Part shown: positions 53,257-62,340 of the stretch, in pieces | How the letters are laid out: each line of letters begins with the position of its first letter | How positions within the stretch are numbered: position 1 is the first letter of the stretch | Assembly: GCF_019029495.1 (NCBI RefSeq) | Contig: NZ_JAERQM010000012.1 | Location: forward strand, 1-64,000 | Length of the DNA stretch: 64,000 nucleotides | Reading direction: 5' to 3' | DNA from: Falsiroseomonas oleicola | Lineage (GTDB): Bacteria; Pseudomonadota; Alphaproteobacteria; Acetobacterales; Acetobacteraceae | The notes under the pieces: model-generated | Databases searched by the model: none | What the model was told of the DNA's origin: nothing | Seen by the model: only the letters and a program-made list of their open reading frames with translations | Position numbers and translations under genes: made by a program

Positions 53257-54843
53257 ATGTTGCGTAAATCACCCCGCATGACGCTGCGTGGCGCCATCGG
53301 CGCGCTGGCGCTCGGCGCGCTGCTCGCCGGCGCGCCCGCTGCGAGCCAGGCCGCCACCTTCACCTGGGCCACCGCCAACGACATCCTCGGCCTGGACCCG
53401 CATGCCAACAACCATGGCGTGACCAACGCCATGAAGTCCAACGTCTATGAGCCGCTGGTGCGGCGCGAGCCCGATGGCTCGCTTTCCCCGGCTTTGGCCG
53501 AGCGCTGGGAGATGACCTCCCCCACCACCTGGCGCTTCCATCTGCGCCGTGGCGTGAAGTTCCATGGCGGCGAGGCCTTCACGGCCGCCGATGTGGTGCA
53601 TGCGGCGGAACGCGTGAAGCAGAACGACATGGCCTATGTCGTGCAGTCCGTGGCCGCGGTGCGCGCCATCGACGACCACACGGTGGAATTCGAGACGCGC
53701 GGGCCTAACCCGATCCTGCTGCAGGATCTGACGCTGTTCTTCATCACCTCCAAGGCCTGGATCGAGGCGAACAACGCCATGGCCGTGGCCCGCGCCGGCC
53801 AGCCGGGCGCCACCAGCACCTTCGTGCAGCTCAATGCCAATGGCACCGGCCCCTTCCGGGTGACGGAGCGCCTGGCGGATGAGCGCACCGTGCTCGTCCC
53901 CAATACCGAGTGGTGGGACAACGCCCAGCACGGCATCACCCGCGCCGTCTTCCGCCCGGTGGCCAGCCCACCGACCCGCGTCGCCGCGATCCTGTCGCGC
54001 GAGCTGGACGCGATGTATCATGTGCCGTTGCAGGATGTGCAGCGCATCTCCCAGGCGCAGGGCCTCCGCCTGATCCAGGGGCCGACGGCGCGCAGCATCT
54101 ACTTCGCCTTCGACGTGAACCGCGCCGAGAATGCGGATGCGCCCGGCACGCCGAACCCGCTGCGTGATGTGCGCGTGCGCCGGGCCATGTACCAGGCGAT
54201 CGACATGGGCACGATCACCCGCGTGATCCTGCGCAACTCCACCATCGCCGCCGGCCTGCCGATCGGCACCGCCATCAGCGGCTTCGTGGAATCGCAGAAT
54301 GCGCGCCTGCCCTTCGATGCCGCCGCCGCGCGGCGCCTGCTGGCGGAGGCCGGCTTCCCGAACGGCTTCCCCATCACGCTGAGCTGCCCCAACAACCGCT
54401 ATGTGAATGACGAGGCGATCTGCCAGGCCGTGATCGGCATGTTGCAGCGCGTCGGCATCCAGGCGCGGCTGGACAGCATTCCCTTCACCCGCTTCCTCCA
54501 GCGCGGCGCGAACAAGGAATACATGTTCTACATGCTCGGCTGGACGCCCGGGAATTTCGACATCACCAATCCGGGGCGTGAATTGCTGGGCGAGGGGTCG
54601 TTCAACTGGGGTGGTTTCCAGGACGACCGCATGGCGGAACTGCTGCGCCAGATCGCGGTGGAGACCGACCAGGCGAAGCGTCAGGACCTGTCGGGCCAGT
54701 ACTGGGCGCGCTTCCAGGAACTGCTGCCGATGATCCCGCTGCACCAGGAACCGCAGATCTTTGCCGTGCGCGACACGGTGGCGGAACTGCCGCTGCGCTC
54801 GAATGAGGATCTGGAACTGCGCCACGTTCGCATGCGGCGCTGA
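53257..54843 (+). CDS. ABC substrate-binding protein family 5 (peptide/nickel type), second copy
   Basis: A 528-residue receptor with signal peptide MLRKSPRMTLRGAIGALALGALLAG and family marks LGLDPHANNHGVTNAMKSNVYEPLVRR, WRFHLRRGVKFHGGEAFTAADVVHA and RRLLAEAGFPNGFPITLSCPNN. It is a paralogue of the receptor at 49770 but diverged through most of its length. A gap of 89 bases with a GCGCTGG/CCAGCGC hairpin separates it from the hydrolase. A strong terminator follows, so it closes this group of three genes. Confidence 0.9.
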   Translation: MLRKSPRMTLRGAIGALALGALLAGAPAASQAATFTWATANDILGLDPHANNHGVTNAMKSNVYEPLVRREPDGSLSPALAERWEMTSPTTWRFHLRRGVKFHGGEAFTAADVVHAAERVKQNDMAYVVQSVAAVRAIDDHTVEFETRGPNPILLQDLTLFFITSKAWIEANNAMAVARAGQPGATSTFVQLNANGTGPFRVTERLADERTVLVPNTEWWDNAQHGITRAVFRPVASPPTRVAAILSRELDAMYHVPLQDVQRISQAQGLRLIQGPTARSIYFAFDVNRAENADAPGTPNPLRDVRVRRAMYQAIDMGTITRVILRNSTIAAGLPIGTAISGFVESQNARLPFDAAAARRLLAEAGFPNGFPITLSCPNNRYVNDEAICQAVIGMLQRVGIQARLDSIPFTRFLQRGANKEYMFYMLGWTPGNFDITNPGRELLGEGSFNWGGFQDDRMAELLRQIAVETDQAKRQDLSGQYWARFQELLPMIPLHQEPQIFAVRDTVAELPLRSNEDLELRHVRMRR

Positions 54844-54864
54844 GCCAAGGCTGGTCCGCCCGCG

Positions 54865-54896
54865 AAGGCCCGCTCCGCAAGGGGCGGGCCTTTCTG
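54865..54896 (+). terminator. Rho-independent terminator
   Basis: A 12-base-pair stem (AAGGCCCGCTCC with GGGGCGGGCCTT, one G-T pair) around a GCAA tetraloop, then TTTCT. It lies 22 bases after the family 5 receptor stop. Confidence 0.85.
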
Positions 54897-54988
54897 CTGA
54901 CCGCTTGCCCGGGCAGGCGACCGGTCGCAGCATGGCGCGACACAGCGGGAGACCAGGCGATGACCGGCCATAACCAAACGGGCTTCCG

Positions 54989-55441
54989 ATGAGCGCCGCC
55001 ATTGCGGAGGCCTCCGCCGCGCTCGTCGCGCTGCTGCGCGACCGGCTGGAGCCGTCGCATCCGGTCATGCTGTCCCCGGCCGAGGGGGCGGAGGGGATCG
55101 CGCTGCGGTTGCTGCATCTGCGCCCCGATGCGCGCCACGCCAATCGCCCGCTCGGCTTCGACCCGCAGGGCACCCGCGCCGCGCGGCCGGATCTGGGGCT
55201 GGAACTGGTCTATCTGCTGACCGCGGAGCATGGGGAGGAAATGGCGGCACAGACCGCCCTCGGCACGGCGCTCGCCGTGCTGCATGGCAACCCGGTGCTG
55301 GAGACATCCTCCGGCGCCCGGCTCACCGTGTCCCTGCTATCGGCGCCGCTGGCGGAGATGACCATGGCCTGGACCGCGCTGCGGGAGACGCTGCGCTGCG
55401 GCGCGCTGATCGTGGTGTCGGGGGTGGTGTTGAAGGGCTGA
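54989..55441 (+). CDS. Orphan DUF4255 (Pvc16-like) protein
   Basis: A 150-residue protein whose pattern fits DUF4255: an N-terminal helix (AEASAALVALLRDRLEP), LRLLHLRPDARHANRP, LGLELVYLLTAEHGEEM, QTALGTALAVLHGNPVLE, LTVSLLSAPLAEM and WTALRETLRCGALIVVSGVVL. In contractile injection systems and related phage tail clusters this family caps the tail or sheath. None of those genes is seen around it; it lies between a terminator and pyrE, so it is either an orphan, a domesticated copy, or part of a scattered set. The family call rests on pattern alone. Confidence 0.6.
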   Translation: MSAAIAEASAALVALLRDRLEPSHPVMLSPAEGAEGIALRLLHLRPDARHANRPLGFDPQGTRAARPDLGLELVYLLTAEHGEEMAAQTALGTALAVLHGNPVLETSSGARLTVSLLSAPLAEMTMAWTALRETLRCGALIVVSGVVLKG

Positions 55442-55442
55442 T

Positions 55443-56120
55443 TCAGCCCGGCGCGGCCAGCCCACCATGCGCCGCCGACCAGGCGAAGGGATCGGCCAGG
55501 TAGCGCCGCAGCTCCGCCAGGGTCGCGGGCGGCAGAGCGCCGCGTGCCTCGGCCTCCGGAAGCACGTCTTCCCAGGTCGCCAGCGCGAAAAGGCGCGCGC
55601 CGACATCCGCGATGTCGGTCACCACGCGATCAAAAATGCCCCATTTGAACAGCACGAAGATCTGCGTGACCTCCGCCCCCGCGCGCGTTAAAGCGCGGCT
55701 GTAGCCGGCCTTGCTGCGGCCATCGGTGGTGACGTCGCTGACCAGCAGGGTGCGCGCGCCGGGCCGCAAGGCGCCCTCGATATGCGCATCGGCGCCGAAT
55801 CCCTGGGCGCGCTTGCGCACGGTGACGAAGGGCAGGTGGAAGCGCTCGGCCAGCATGGCGCCGATGGCGATGCCGCCCTGTTCCGTGGCCGCCACCGCGT
55901 CGAAGCCGTCGAAGCCGACCTCCGCCAGGATGCGGTCCTCCGCCCCTGCCAGCAGCGCCCGCCGCGCCAGGGGAAAGGAAAGTGCCCGCGGCATGTCGAG
56001 ATAGGCCGGGCTGGCCCAGCCGGAGGACAGCATGAAGGGCCGGTCCGGCCGCAGCAGGATGCTGCCGGTGTCGAGCAGGATGCGCGCCGTGCGGCGGCCG
56101 ATCCCGGGGTCCTGGGTCAT
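55443..56120 (-). CDS. pyrE: Orotate phosphoribosyltransferase
   Basis: A 225-residue type I phosphoribosyltransferase. The PRPP loop is SDVTTDGRSK at 128-137, the catalytic lysines lie in VRKRAQGFGADAHIEG, and TGSILLRPDRPFMLSSGWASPAYLD is the orotate-binding region. It converts orotate and PRPP to OMP. It overlaps the carbamoylase gene by four bases, an unusual pairing. A second, housekeeping pyrE elsewhere cannot be ruled out, since the C-terminus departs from the usual. Confidence 0.85.
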   Translation of the reverse strand: MTQDPGIGRRTARILLDTGSILLRPDRPFMLSSGWASPAYLDMPRALSFPLARRALLAGAEDRILAEVGFDGFDAVAATEQGGIAIGAMLAERFHLPFVTVRKRAQGFGADAHIEGALRPGARTLLVSDVTTDGRSKAGYSRALTRAGAEVTQIFVLFKWGIFDRVVTDIADVGARLFALATWEDVLPEAEARGALPPATLAELRRYLADPFAWSAAHGGLAAPG

Positions 56121-57418
56121 GCGCGCAATGCCTCCGCGCCCTGCAGCAGGATGGCCTGCAGCACCGCGGCGCCTTCGAGAAAATCGGCCATGTCCATCGC
56201 CTCATGCGGGTTGTGGCTGCCGTGTTCGTTGCGCACGAAGACCATGGCGCTGGGCACGCCGGCATTGGCGAAGATGGCCGCGTCGTGCCCCGCGCCGCTG
56301 GCCAGCACTTCGTGCGGCATGTCGCCTTCGGTGCAGATGCGCTGCGCCAGCGCCAGCAGCCGCGCATCCATCACCGCGGGCGGCGTGCGCACGGCGCTGC
56401 CGAGTTCGATTCGCACGCGGCGTTCCCGCGCGATCTCGCTCGCCTCGGCCTCGGCGAGTTGCCAAAAATCCTCCAAAGTGCGCTCGCTTTCGCTGCGGTA
56501 TTCCAGGGTGAAGCGCACTTCGCCGGGCACCCGCGTCATGGCGTGTTCGCGGGGGTCCGTGGTGAAAATCCCAAAAGTCATCACCAGGTCCTCGCCGCGT
56601 TCCAGCAGGGTGCGCCAGGTGGCGTCCAGCCGCATGGCGAGGTCGGCCGCCCCCAGCACCGCATCCCGCCGCAGCCAGCGCGGCACCGCGCCGGAATGCG
56701 CGGCTTCCCCCAGGCAGCGCGCTGCCGGGTGCCGGAAGTTGCCGCGGATGCCGGAGACGAGGCCGACCGGCACGCCGCGCGCGACCATCACCGGCCCCTG
56801 CTCGATATGCAGTTCGACGAAGTGCGACAGGCTCTGGGGGGCCAGCAGTCGCTGCCGCGCCTCGACCACGGCGACATCCGCCCCCTCCCGCGCCATGGCG
56901 TCGCGCAGTTTCAGGGAGGGGTCCTGGAGGCAGGGCAGGTCGAGCCATTTCGGGTCGAAGCTGCCGAACAGGGCGGAGGAGCCGAGATAGGGCCGGCCAT
57001 ACCAGGCGCTTTCCTCCCCGCGCAGCACCAGCAGCTTCAGGCTGCGCGCCCTCGGACCGGCCCGTTGCGCGCCGAGCAGCGCCAGCAGCCCCGCGATCAC
57101 CCCTGCGGCTCCATCGAAATTGCCGCCCTGCGGCACGCTGTCGAGGTGGGAGCCGCAGGCGGCGGCGGGCAAGGTGGGGTCGGTGCCGGGCAGGGTGATG
57201 TGCAGGTTGCCGGCGGCGTCCCAGGCGATCCCCAGCCCCGCCTCCCGCGCCACCGCCTCGATCCGCCGCATCGCCAGGGTTTCGGCGGGGCCGTAGGTCT
57301 CGCGGGTGATGCCGGTGCCGTCATGGTCGGTGGCGCGCATCTCGGCGAAAAGCCGGCCGGCGAGTTCGGCGAGGTCGGGGGCGATTCGGGGCAGGGGCGG
57401 TGCGCCGGGCAGGTCCAT
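56117..57418 (-). CDS. M20 hydantoinase/carbamoylase (N-carbamoyl amino acid hydrolase family)
   Basis: A 433-residue di-metal hydrolase. Ligands His91 and Asp93 in GSHLDSV, Asp102 in GGNFDGAAGV, Glu135-Glu136 in RGEESAWY, a His in ELHIEQGP and His near the C-terminus in NEHGSHNPHEAMD are in place. Relatives cut N-carbamoyl-L-amino acids, including N-carbamoylaspartate, ureidoglycolate and beta-ureidopropionate. The start at MDLPGAPP is chosen since the upstream frame is not conserved-looking. Its tie to pyrE and to nearby PyrK/PyrD-like genes suggests a ureido compound of pyrimidine metabolism as substrate. Confidence 0.85.
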   Translation of the reverse strand: MDLPGAPPLPRIAPDLAELAGRLFAEMRATDHDGTGITRETYGPAETLAMRRIEAVAREAGLGIAWDAAGNLHITLPGTDPTLPAAACGSHLDSVPQGGNFDGAAGVIAGLLALLGAQRAGPRARSLKLLVLRGEESAWYGRPYLGSSALFGSFDPKWLDLPCLQDPSLKLRDAMAREGADVAVVEARQRLLAPQSLSHFVELHIEQGPVMVARGVPVGLVSGIRGNFRHPAARCLGEAAHSGAVPRWLRRDAVLGAADLAMRLDATWRTLLERGEDLVMTFGIFTTDPREHAMTRVPGEVRFTLEYRSESERTLEDFWQLAEAEASEIARERRVRIELGSAVRTPPAVMDARLLALAQRICTEGDMPHEVLASGAGHDAAIFANAGVPSAMVFVRNEHGSHNPHEAMDMADFLEGAAVLQAILLQGAEALRA

Positions 57419-57562
57419 CGCCGCAGGCTCGCCCAGGGGGGCCGGCCGCGCAAGCCGCGCGGGCCCAGCCGCGCAGGCGGCACAGGTAAGGCTTGCGGCG
57501 GTGGCCCTTGGCAGCGGCGCGCCGCCACCCCACCATCCCGCCGCACACTGGGCCGGGCGCGC

Positions 57563-58582
57563 ATGGACAATCTCGACTTTCTCATCCTCCGCACCGGCGA
57601 GGCCGATGGCCTGGTGACCGCGGAGGAAGCCCTGGACGCCGTGGCGGAGGCCTGGCGGGAGCATGGTGCCGCCCGCAACCTGCTCTCCACCCCCGCCACC
57701 CTGTCCCTGGCCACCCCGCTGGCGCGGTTCCGGGTGAAGGGCGCGGTGCTGCCCGAATCCGGTCTGGCCGGCTTCCGCCTGATGTCGGAGGGGGAGGCAT
57801 CACGCGACTGGTTCTGGCTCGCCGATCTGGAAGGCCGCCCGCTGGCGCTGATCGAGGCGCGTTGGCTGCGCTCCCTCCGCACCGCCGCCACCGCCGCTTT
57901 GGCGGCGAAGCTGCTGGCGCCGGCGGGCATCACCAGCGCCGCGGTGATCGGTGCCGGCCGCATCGCCAGCCATCTGCCCGGCGTTCTCGCGCTGGCCCTG
58001 CCCGGGCTGACCACGCTGCATGTGGCGGCGAGGCGGGCGGAGGCGGTGGCGGAATTCTGCGCCGCGCACCAGATCGGCCTGGCCGCGACCCCGGCCGCCA
58101 GCCCCGCCGAGGCGGCGCGGCAGGCGGAGCTGGTCATCACCCTCTCCAGCGCCGAGGCCCCCGTGGTCGCCGCCGCCGATCTCCGCCCCGGCGCCACTGT
58201 CATCGCGCTCGGGGAGGCCGATCTGGCGCCGGATGTGCTCGGCTGGGCGCAGATGCTGGTCGCCGATGGGCCGGACCTCAGCCACCCCAATGGCAATGCC
58301 GCCGCCTGGATCGCCGCCGGTGCCACCAGCGCGTCGGCGCTGGCGGAACGCGCCGGGCCGGATCTGGGGCTGATCGCGGCGGGGCTGGCACCCGGCCGGG
58401 CCGATCCGGCGGCGAATGTGCTGGCGCTGGTGCAGGGCCTGGCGATCGGCGACCTGGCGCTGGCCGCCATCGCCTGGCGCAAGGCGCGGCTGCGCCGCCT
58501 CGGCCTGCGCTTCCCGATGGGTGAGGCCGCGGCAGCGCGCTTCCGGGGTCCGACCCCGCGCCGGAACCGCAGTCTGAGATAA
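57563..58582 (+). CDS. Ornithine cyclodeaminase/mu-crystallin-family protein
   Basis: A 339-residue NAD(P)-dependent protein. The N-terminal substrate half contains RFRVKGAVLPESGLAGFR and LRTAATAALAAKLLAP; the Rossmann dinucleotide loop is AVIGAGRIASHL. Members include ornithine cyclodeaminase, alanine dehydrogenase and imine reductases. It is divergent from the carbamoylase-pyrE pair. The catalytic lysine expected in the N-terminal half is present as Lys in the RVKGA segment. Substrate not assigned. Confidence 0.85.
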   Translation: MDNLDFLILRTGEADGLVTAEEALDAVAEAWREHGAARNLLSTPATLSLATPLARFRVKGAVLPESGLAGFRLMSEGEASRDWFWLADLEGRPLALIEARWLRSLRTAATAALAAKLLAPAGITSAAVIGAGRIASHLPGVLALALPGLTTLHVAARRAEAVAEFCAAHQIGLAATPAASPAEAARQAELVITLSSAEAPVVAAADLRPGATVIALGEADLAPDVLGWAQMLVADGPDLSHPNGNAAAWIAAGATSASALAERAGPDLGLIAAGLAPGRADPAANVLALVQGLAIGDLALAAIAWRKARLRRLGLRFPMGEAAAARFRGPTPRRNRSLR

Positions 58583-58590
58583 GTCCGGCT

Positions 58591-61329
58591 TCAGCAGGCG
58601 GGGTTCAGCACCTGCCGGACCTGCTCGGCGAGGTCGGCGAAGCGGTAGGGCTTTTGCAGCAGCGGCACGGCCCCCTCATGCCCGGTCTGCGCGAGGTCGT
58701 GGTCGCCCGAGGTGAACAGCACGCGCAGCCCGGGGCGCAGCGCCACCGCGAGCCGCGCCAGTTGGTAGCCATTGAGCCGGCCTGGCATGACGATGTCGGT
58801 GAACAGCAGGTCCACCGGCTCCGGCCGTTCCAGGGCAGCCAGCGCGGCCTCCCCATCCTCGACGGCGGTCACCTTGTAGCCGAGCCGCTGAAGCTGGTTC
58901 GTGGCGGTTTCCCGCAGCGCGGGGCTGTCCTCCACCAGCAGGATGCAGGCGCCACGCGGCGCCGGGATGGCGGCGGCGGCGGCGGCGGCATCCTCCACCT
59001 CGGCCGCCTGGGTCGCCTGGGGAAGATACAGCGTCACCCTCGTGCCCTGGCCGGGGGTGGATGCCAGGGCGATCCGGCCATTCGACTGACCGATGAAGCC
59101 GAACACCATGCTGAGGCCGAGTCCGCTGCCCTTGCCCATGGCCTTGGTGGTGAAGAAGGGCTCGAAGGCGCGGGCCGCGACCTCCGGATTCATGCCGGTG
59201 CCGGTGTCGCTGACCGTGATGGTCACGTAGTTGCCCGGCTCCATCCCGGGCGGGCCGGACATGCCGGCCTCGTGCCGCAGCGGCGCCGCCTCCACCCGAA
59301 GGGTGCCGCCATCGGGCATGGCATCGCGCGCATTGATGCACAGGTTGAGCAGCGCATTCTCCAATTGCGGCCCGTCGATCACCACCGGCAGCCGGATGTC
59401 GGATTCCACCACCTCCAGCGTGATCTGCGCCGCGAAAAGCCGGCGCAGCAGCGGCTGCATCTGGGACAGAAGGCGATTCAAATCGGTGACGCGCGGCGCC
59501 AGCGGATGCAGCCGGGCGAAGCTCAGCAGCCGCCCTGTCAGCTCCGCGCCGCGCTCGGCGGCGGCATGGATCACGTCGATGCCCTGCCGCAGGTCCGGGG
59601 GAAGGCCAGGCAGGTCCTGCATCAACTCGGCATTGCCGATGATGACCGCGAGAAGGTTGTTGAAGTCATGCGCCACGCCGCCGGTCAGCCGGCCGATGGC
59701 GTCCAGCCGCTGGGATTGGCGAAGCTGTTCCTCCAGATGTCGCTGTTCGGTGACGTCGCGCATGCTGCCGACCATGCGGCGCGGCGGACCGTGCGGGTCA
59801 TCGGTGACGAAGCCGCGGTCGATCACCAGGGCCAAGCTGCCATCCGCCTTCTGGAACTGGTATTCGGCTGACCAGGACGCGCCGCCGGATCGTGCGGCGG
59901 CCTGGCGGCCGGCCATCACCCGGGCGCGATCCTCCGGCGCGATGCGCGCCACCCACCAGTCCAGGGTGCCGGATGCGGGTGGCAAGGCGTGGCCGAACTG
60001 TTCCGGCATGCCCTCGCCCCAGGTGAGGGTGCCGGCGGCGATGTCCCAGTCCCAGACCACCTCCCCGGCCGCGCGGGCCAGCAGCCGCAGCCTTTCCTCA
60101 TTCAAGGCGATCGCCTGCTGCGTCTGCCGGCGTTCGGTGATGTCGCGCTCGATCGCCACCCAGTGGGAGATGGCGCCGGCGAGGCCGGTGACCGGGGCGA
60201 TATCCGCCTCCACCCAGAAGCGGCTGCCATCATGTCGCTGGTTCTGCGTCTCGGCGCGCAGCGCCCTGCCCTCGGCGATCGCCAAGGCGATCCGTGCCGC
60301 ATCCTCCGACTCCAGGCGCAGCGGATGGTAGGGCTGGCCCCGCAGCGCCTCCGCCGCAAGGCCGCTCTGCCGGGCGAAGGCGGCGTTGGCCCGCAGGATG
60401 CGCGGCGGGCCGCCGGGATGCGCTTCCAGGATCAGCACGGCGTCGTGGCTGGCATCCATGGCGCGTTGGTAGAGATCGATCTCCTCCGCGTCGTGCAGGC
60501 GGCGCAGCAGGGGGCGCAGGCTGCCGGCCAGGCCCAGCAGCATCGCGGCGATATCCTCCAGGTCGTCGCGCTCGCGGGCATAGCCGACGCTGAAGGCGAA
60601 ACGTTCGCTGCCGGTCGAGACCGGGGTGATGATCTGCGACTGGATTTTCTGCCGGACCGAGAGGCTGATGGCCGGGAAGCGGCGCTGCACGGATTCATCG
60701 ATGGCGCGGATGACCTGCTGCTCACCGCTGCTGGCGACCAGCCCTGCCAGGGAATTGTCGATGCGCACCACGCTGTGGCGCAGATGGTCGAGATAGGCTT
60801 CCGTCAGCTCTGGCGTGCTGGCCTGGCCGGCGACAAGCTGCATGTGCTCGCCATCCGGCCCGATGCGGAAACACAGGCAGAGCACGGCGCCGGTGGCGTC
60901 GCGCAGCGCCGCCATGGTGGCGTCCAGCGCCTGCGCCAGGCTCGGCGCATCGGCCACCAGGCGCAGCAGCCGTTCACGCAGGGCCAGGTTGTCCAGCGCC
61001 CTTTGCCGGGCCGAGGCCTCCGCCTGAAGGTCCAGCGCATCCACGGCGATGGCGGCAAGGTCGGCCACGATGGCCTGCTGCGTTGGGCTCAGCGGGGGGC
61101 GCGGCGTGGCGTGGTGCAGGCGCAGCGTGCCGCAGGGCGTGCCATCCGGCATGTGCAAGGCCGTGTCGTGGGTGAAGCCCGGCCTGGCGGCGTCCGGGAT
61201 CTCCGTCCGCAGGATGATGCGGGCTTCCTCTACACCGAGCAGGCCCCGCGCCAGGCGCTCGATCCGGGCGAAGGCGGCGGCCAGCGGCGTGTGCCGGTGG
61301 CCTTCCTCCTCGTGCTTCGTCGCGGACAT
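58591..61329 (-). CDS. PAS-containing hybrid sensor histidine kinase
   Basis: A 912-residue kinase. In order: two GAF-like regions (about 20-105 and 125-285), two PAS domains (about 285-405 and 415-535) with the SHWVAIERDITERR and VGSMRDVTEQRHL ends, a HisKA domain with phospho-acceptor His554 in TGGVAHDFNN, an HATPase with NALLNLCINARDAMPDGG (N box) and DTGTGMNPEV and GKGSGLGLSMV (G boxes), and a C-terminal receiver with Asp845 in FTDIVMPG. No membrane segment is seen, so it is a soluble sensor. AAAGGTGACC precedes the ATG; GTG 61335 is an alternative. No partner response regulator is adjacent. It is convergent with the cyclodeaminase-like gene. Confidence 0.93.
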   Translation of the reverse strand: MSATKHEEEGHRHTPLAAAFARIERLARGLLGVEEARIILRTEIPDAARPGFTHDTALHMPDGTPCGTLRLHHATPRPPLSPTQQAIVADLAAIAVDALDLQAEASARQRALDNLALRERLLRLVADAPSLAQALDATMAALRDATGAVLCLCFRIGPDGEHMQLVAGQASTPELTEAYLDHLRHSVVRIDNSLAGLVASSGEQQVIRAIDESVQRRFPAISLSVRQKIQSQIITPVSTGSERFAFSVGYARERDDLEDIAAMLLGLAGSLRPLLRRLHDAEEIDLYQRAMDASHDAVLILEAHPGGPPRILRANAAFARQSGLAAEALRGQPYHPLRLESEDAARIALAIAEGRALRAETQNQRHDGSRFWVEADIAPVTGLAGAISHWVAIERDITERRQTQQAIALNEERLRLLARAAGEVVWDWDIAAGTLTWGEGMPEQFGHALPPASGTLDWWVARIAPEDRARVMAGRQAAARSGGASWSAEYQFQKADGSLALVIDRGFVTDDPHGPPRRMVGSMRDVTEQRHLEEQLRQSQRLDAIGRLTGGVAHDFNNLLAVIIGNAELMQDLPGLPPDLRQGIDVIHAAAERGAELTGRLLSFARLHPLAPRVTDLNRLLSQMQPLLRRLFAAQITLEVVESDIRLPVVIDGPQLENALLNLCINARDAMPDGGTLRVEAAPLRHEAGMSGPPGMEPGNYVTITVSDTGTGMNPEVAARAFEPFFTTKAMGKGSGLGLSMVFGFIGQSNGRIALASTPGQGTRVTLYLPQATQAAEVEDAAAAAAAIPAPRGACILLVEDSPALRETATNQLQRLGYKVTAVEDGEAALAALERPEPVDLLFTDIVMPGRLNGYQLARLAVALRPGLRVLFTSGDHDLAQTGHEGAVPLLQKPYRFADLAEQVRQVLNPAC

Positions 61330-61506
61330 GGTCACCTTTCAATGAGTACCCCTTCGGATTCGGGAAGGGGCACGGAAGTGGCCCAGAATGCCTCGAATGC
61401 CGCGCCGCGTCATCCGTGCCGCGTCCTGGCGGGGTTTCGGCACTGGCCTTGCTTGACTTCACCCCCGCCGGCCCGAACATCCGCAGGGTCGGCGGATGGG
61501 GATGGC

Positions 61507-62340
61507 ATGGATCTCGGCCCAGATGGCGTAGCGGCGGACTTCCCGGTGCGGGAGCAGGTACTGACGGTGGCGGAGAGCGTGCCGGTCGGGCGGCGCTACC
61601 ATCGTCTGCTGCTGAACGCGCCGGGGCTGTCGGCGGCCAGCCGGCCGGGGCAGTTTTTTCACCTGCTTTGCCGGGACGGCGGGGGCAATGGCCCCTATCT
61701 GCGCCGGCCGATGAGCATCTGGCGCTGCGGCGAGGGAAAGCCGCTCGGTTTCCTGCTGCATGTGAAGGGCCGTGGCACGGCGGCGCTGGCGGCGCTGCGG
61801 GCGGGCGATCACCTTTCGGTGGTGGGTCCGCTCGGCCAGGGATTCACGCTGGATCCGGCCTGGCGGCGCATCCTGATCCTGGCGCGCGGCGTCGGACTCG
61901 CCACTCTTGCCCCACTGACGGAAGCCGCGGCGGCGCGGGGCATCGCGGTGCGGGCGGTGCTGTCGGCGCAGGCGCCGGAGGATCTGATGGCGGCGGAATT
62001 TTCCGGGGATTCCGGCGCCGAGATCACCCCCGTCTTCGACAGCGACGGGTCAAGCGCGGTGCCGGCGATGGAGGCGCTGCTGCGCGCAACCTTCGAAGGT
62101 TCGTCGCGGCCGGATGCGGTCTTCACCTGCGGATCGAACCGGCTGTTCCTGCTGTTGCAGCGGCTGGCGGGCGAATACGGCATTCCGGGCCAGATCGCGC
62201 TGGAACAGCAGATGGGCTGCGGCCTCGGCATGTGCTTCTGCTGCGTGCGGCAGATCCGCGCGCCGGATGGCCAGGTGGTGAACCTGCGGGTCTGCGCGGA
62301 GGGGCCGGTCTTCGACCTTCAGGCGGCGTTGGCATGGTAG
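61507..62340 (+). CDS. Dihydroorotate dehydrogenase electron-transfer subunit (PyrK-like)
   Basis: A 277-residue ferredoxin-NADP reductase-like subunit. RRPMSIW at 67-73 binds flavin, ILARGVGLATLAPL takes the place of the NAD-binding GGGxG, and a [2Fe-2S] site is formed by Cys238, Cys243, Cys246 and Cys263 (CGLGMCFCC ... VCAEG), matching PyrK spacing. With PyrD type 1B it passes electrons between NAD and dihydroorotate. Its stop overlaps the pyrD-like start. It is a strong call for the fold; the direction of the reaction is open. Confidence 0.9.
   Translation: MDLGPDGVAADFPVREQVLTVAESVPVGRRYHRLLLNAPGLSAASRPGQFFHLLCRDGGGNGPYLRRPMSIWRCGEGKPLGFLLHVKGRGTAALAALRAGDHLSVVGPLGQGFTLDPAWRRILILARGVGLATLAPLTEAAAARGIAVRAVLSAQAPEDLMAAEFSGDSGAEITPVFDSDGSSAVPAMEALLRATFEGSSRPDAVFTCGSNRLFLLLQRLAGEYGIPGQIALEQQMGCGLGMCFCCVRQIRAPDGQVVNLRVCAEGPVFDLQAALAW

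Noticed and set aside
54989-55441. A prophage or injection-system remnant around the DUF4255 gene.
   Set aside because: No tail, sheath, integrase or lysis gene is found on either side, so only the orphan gene is reported.
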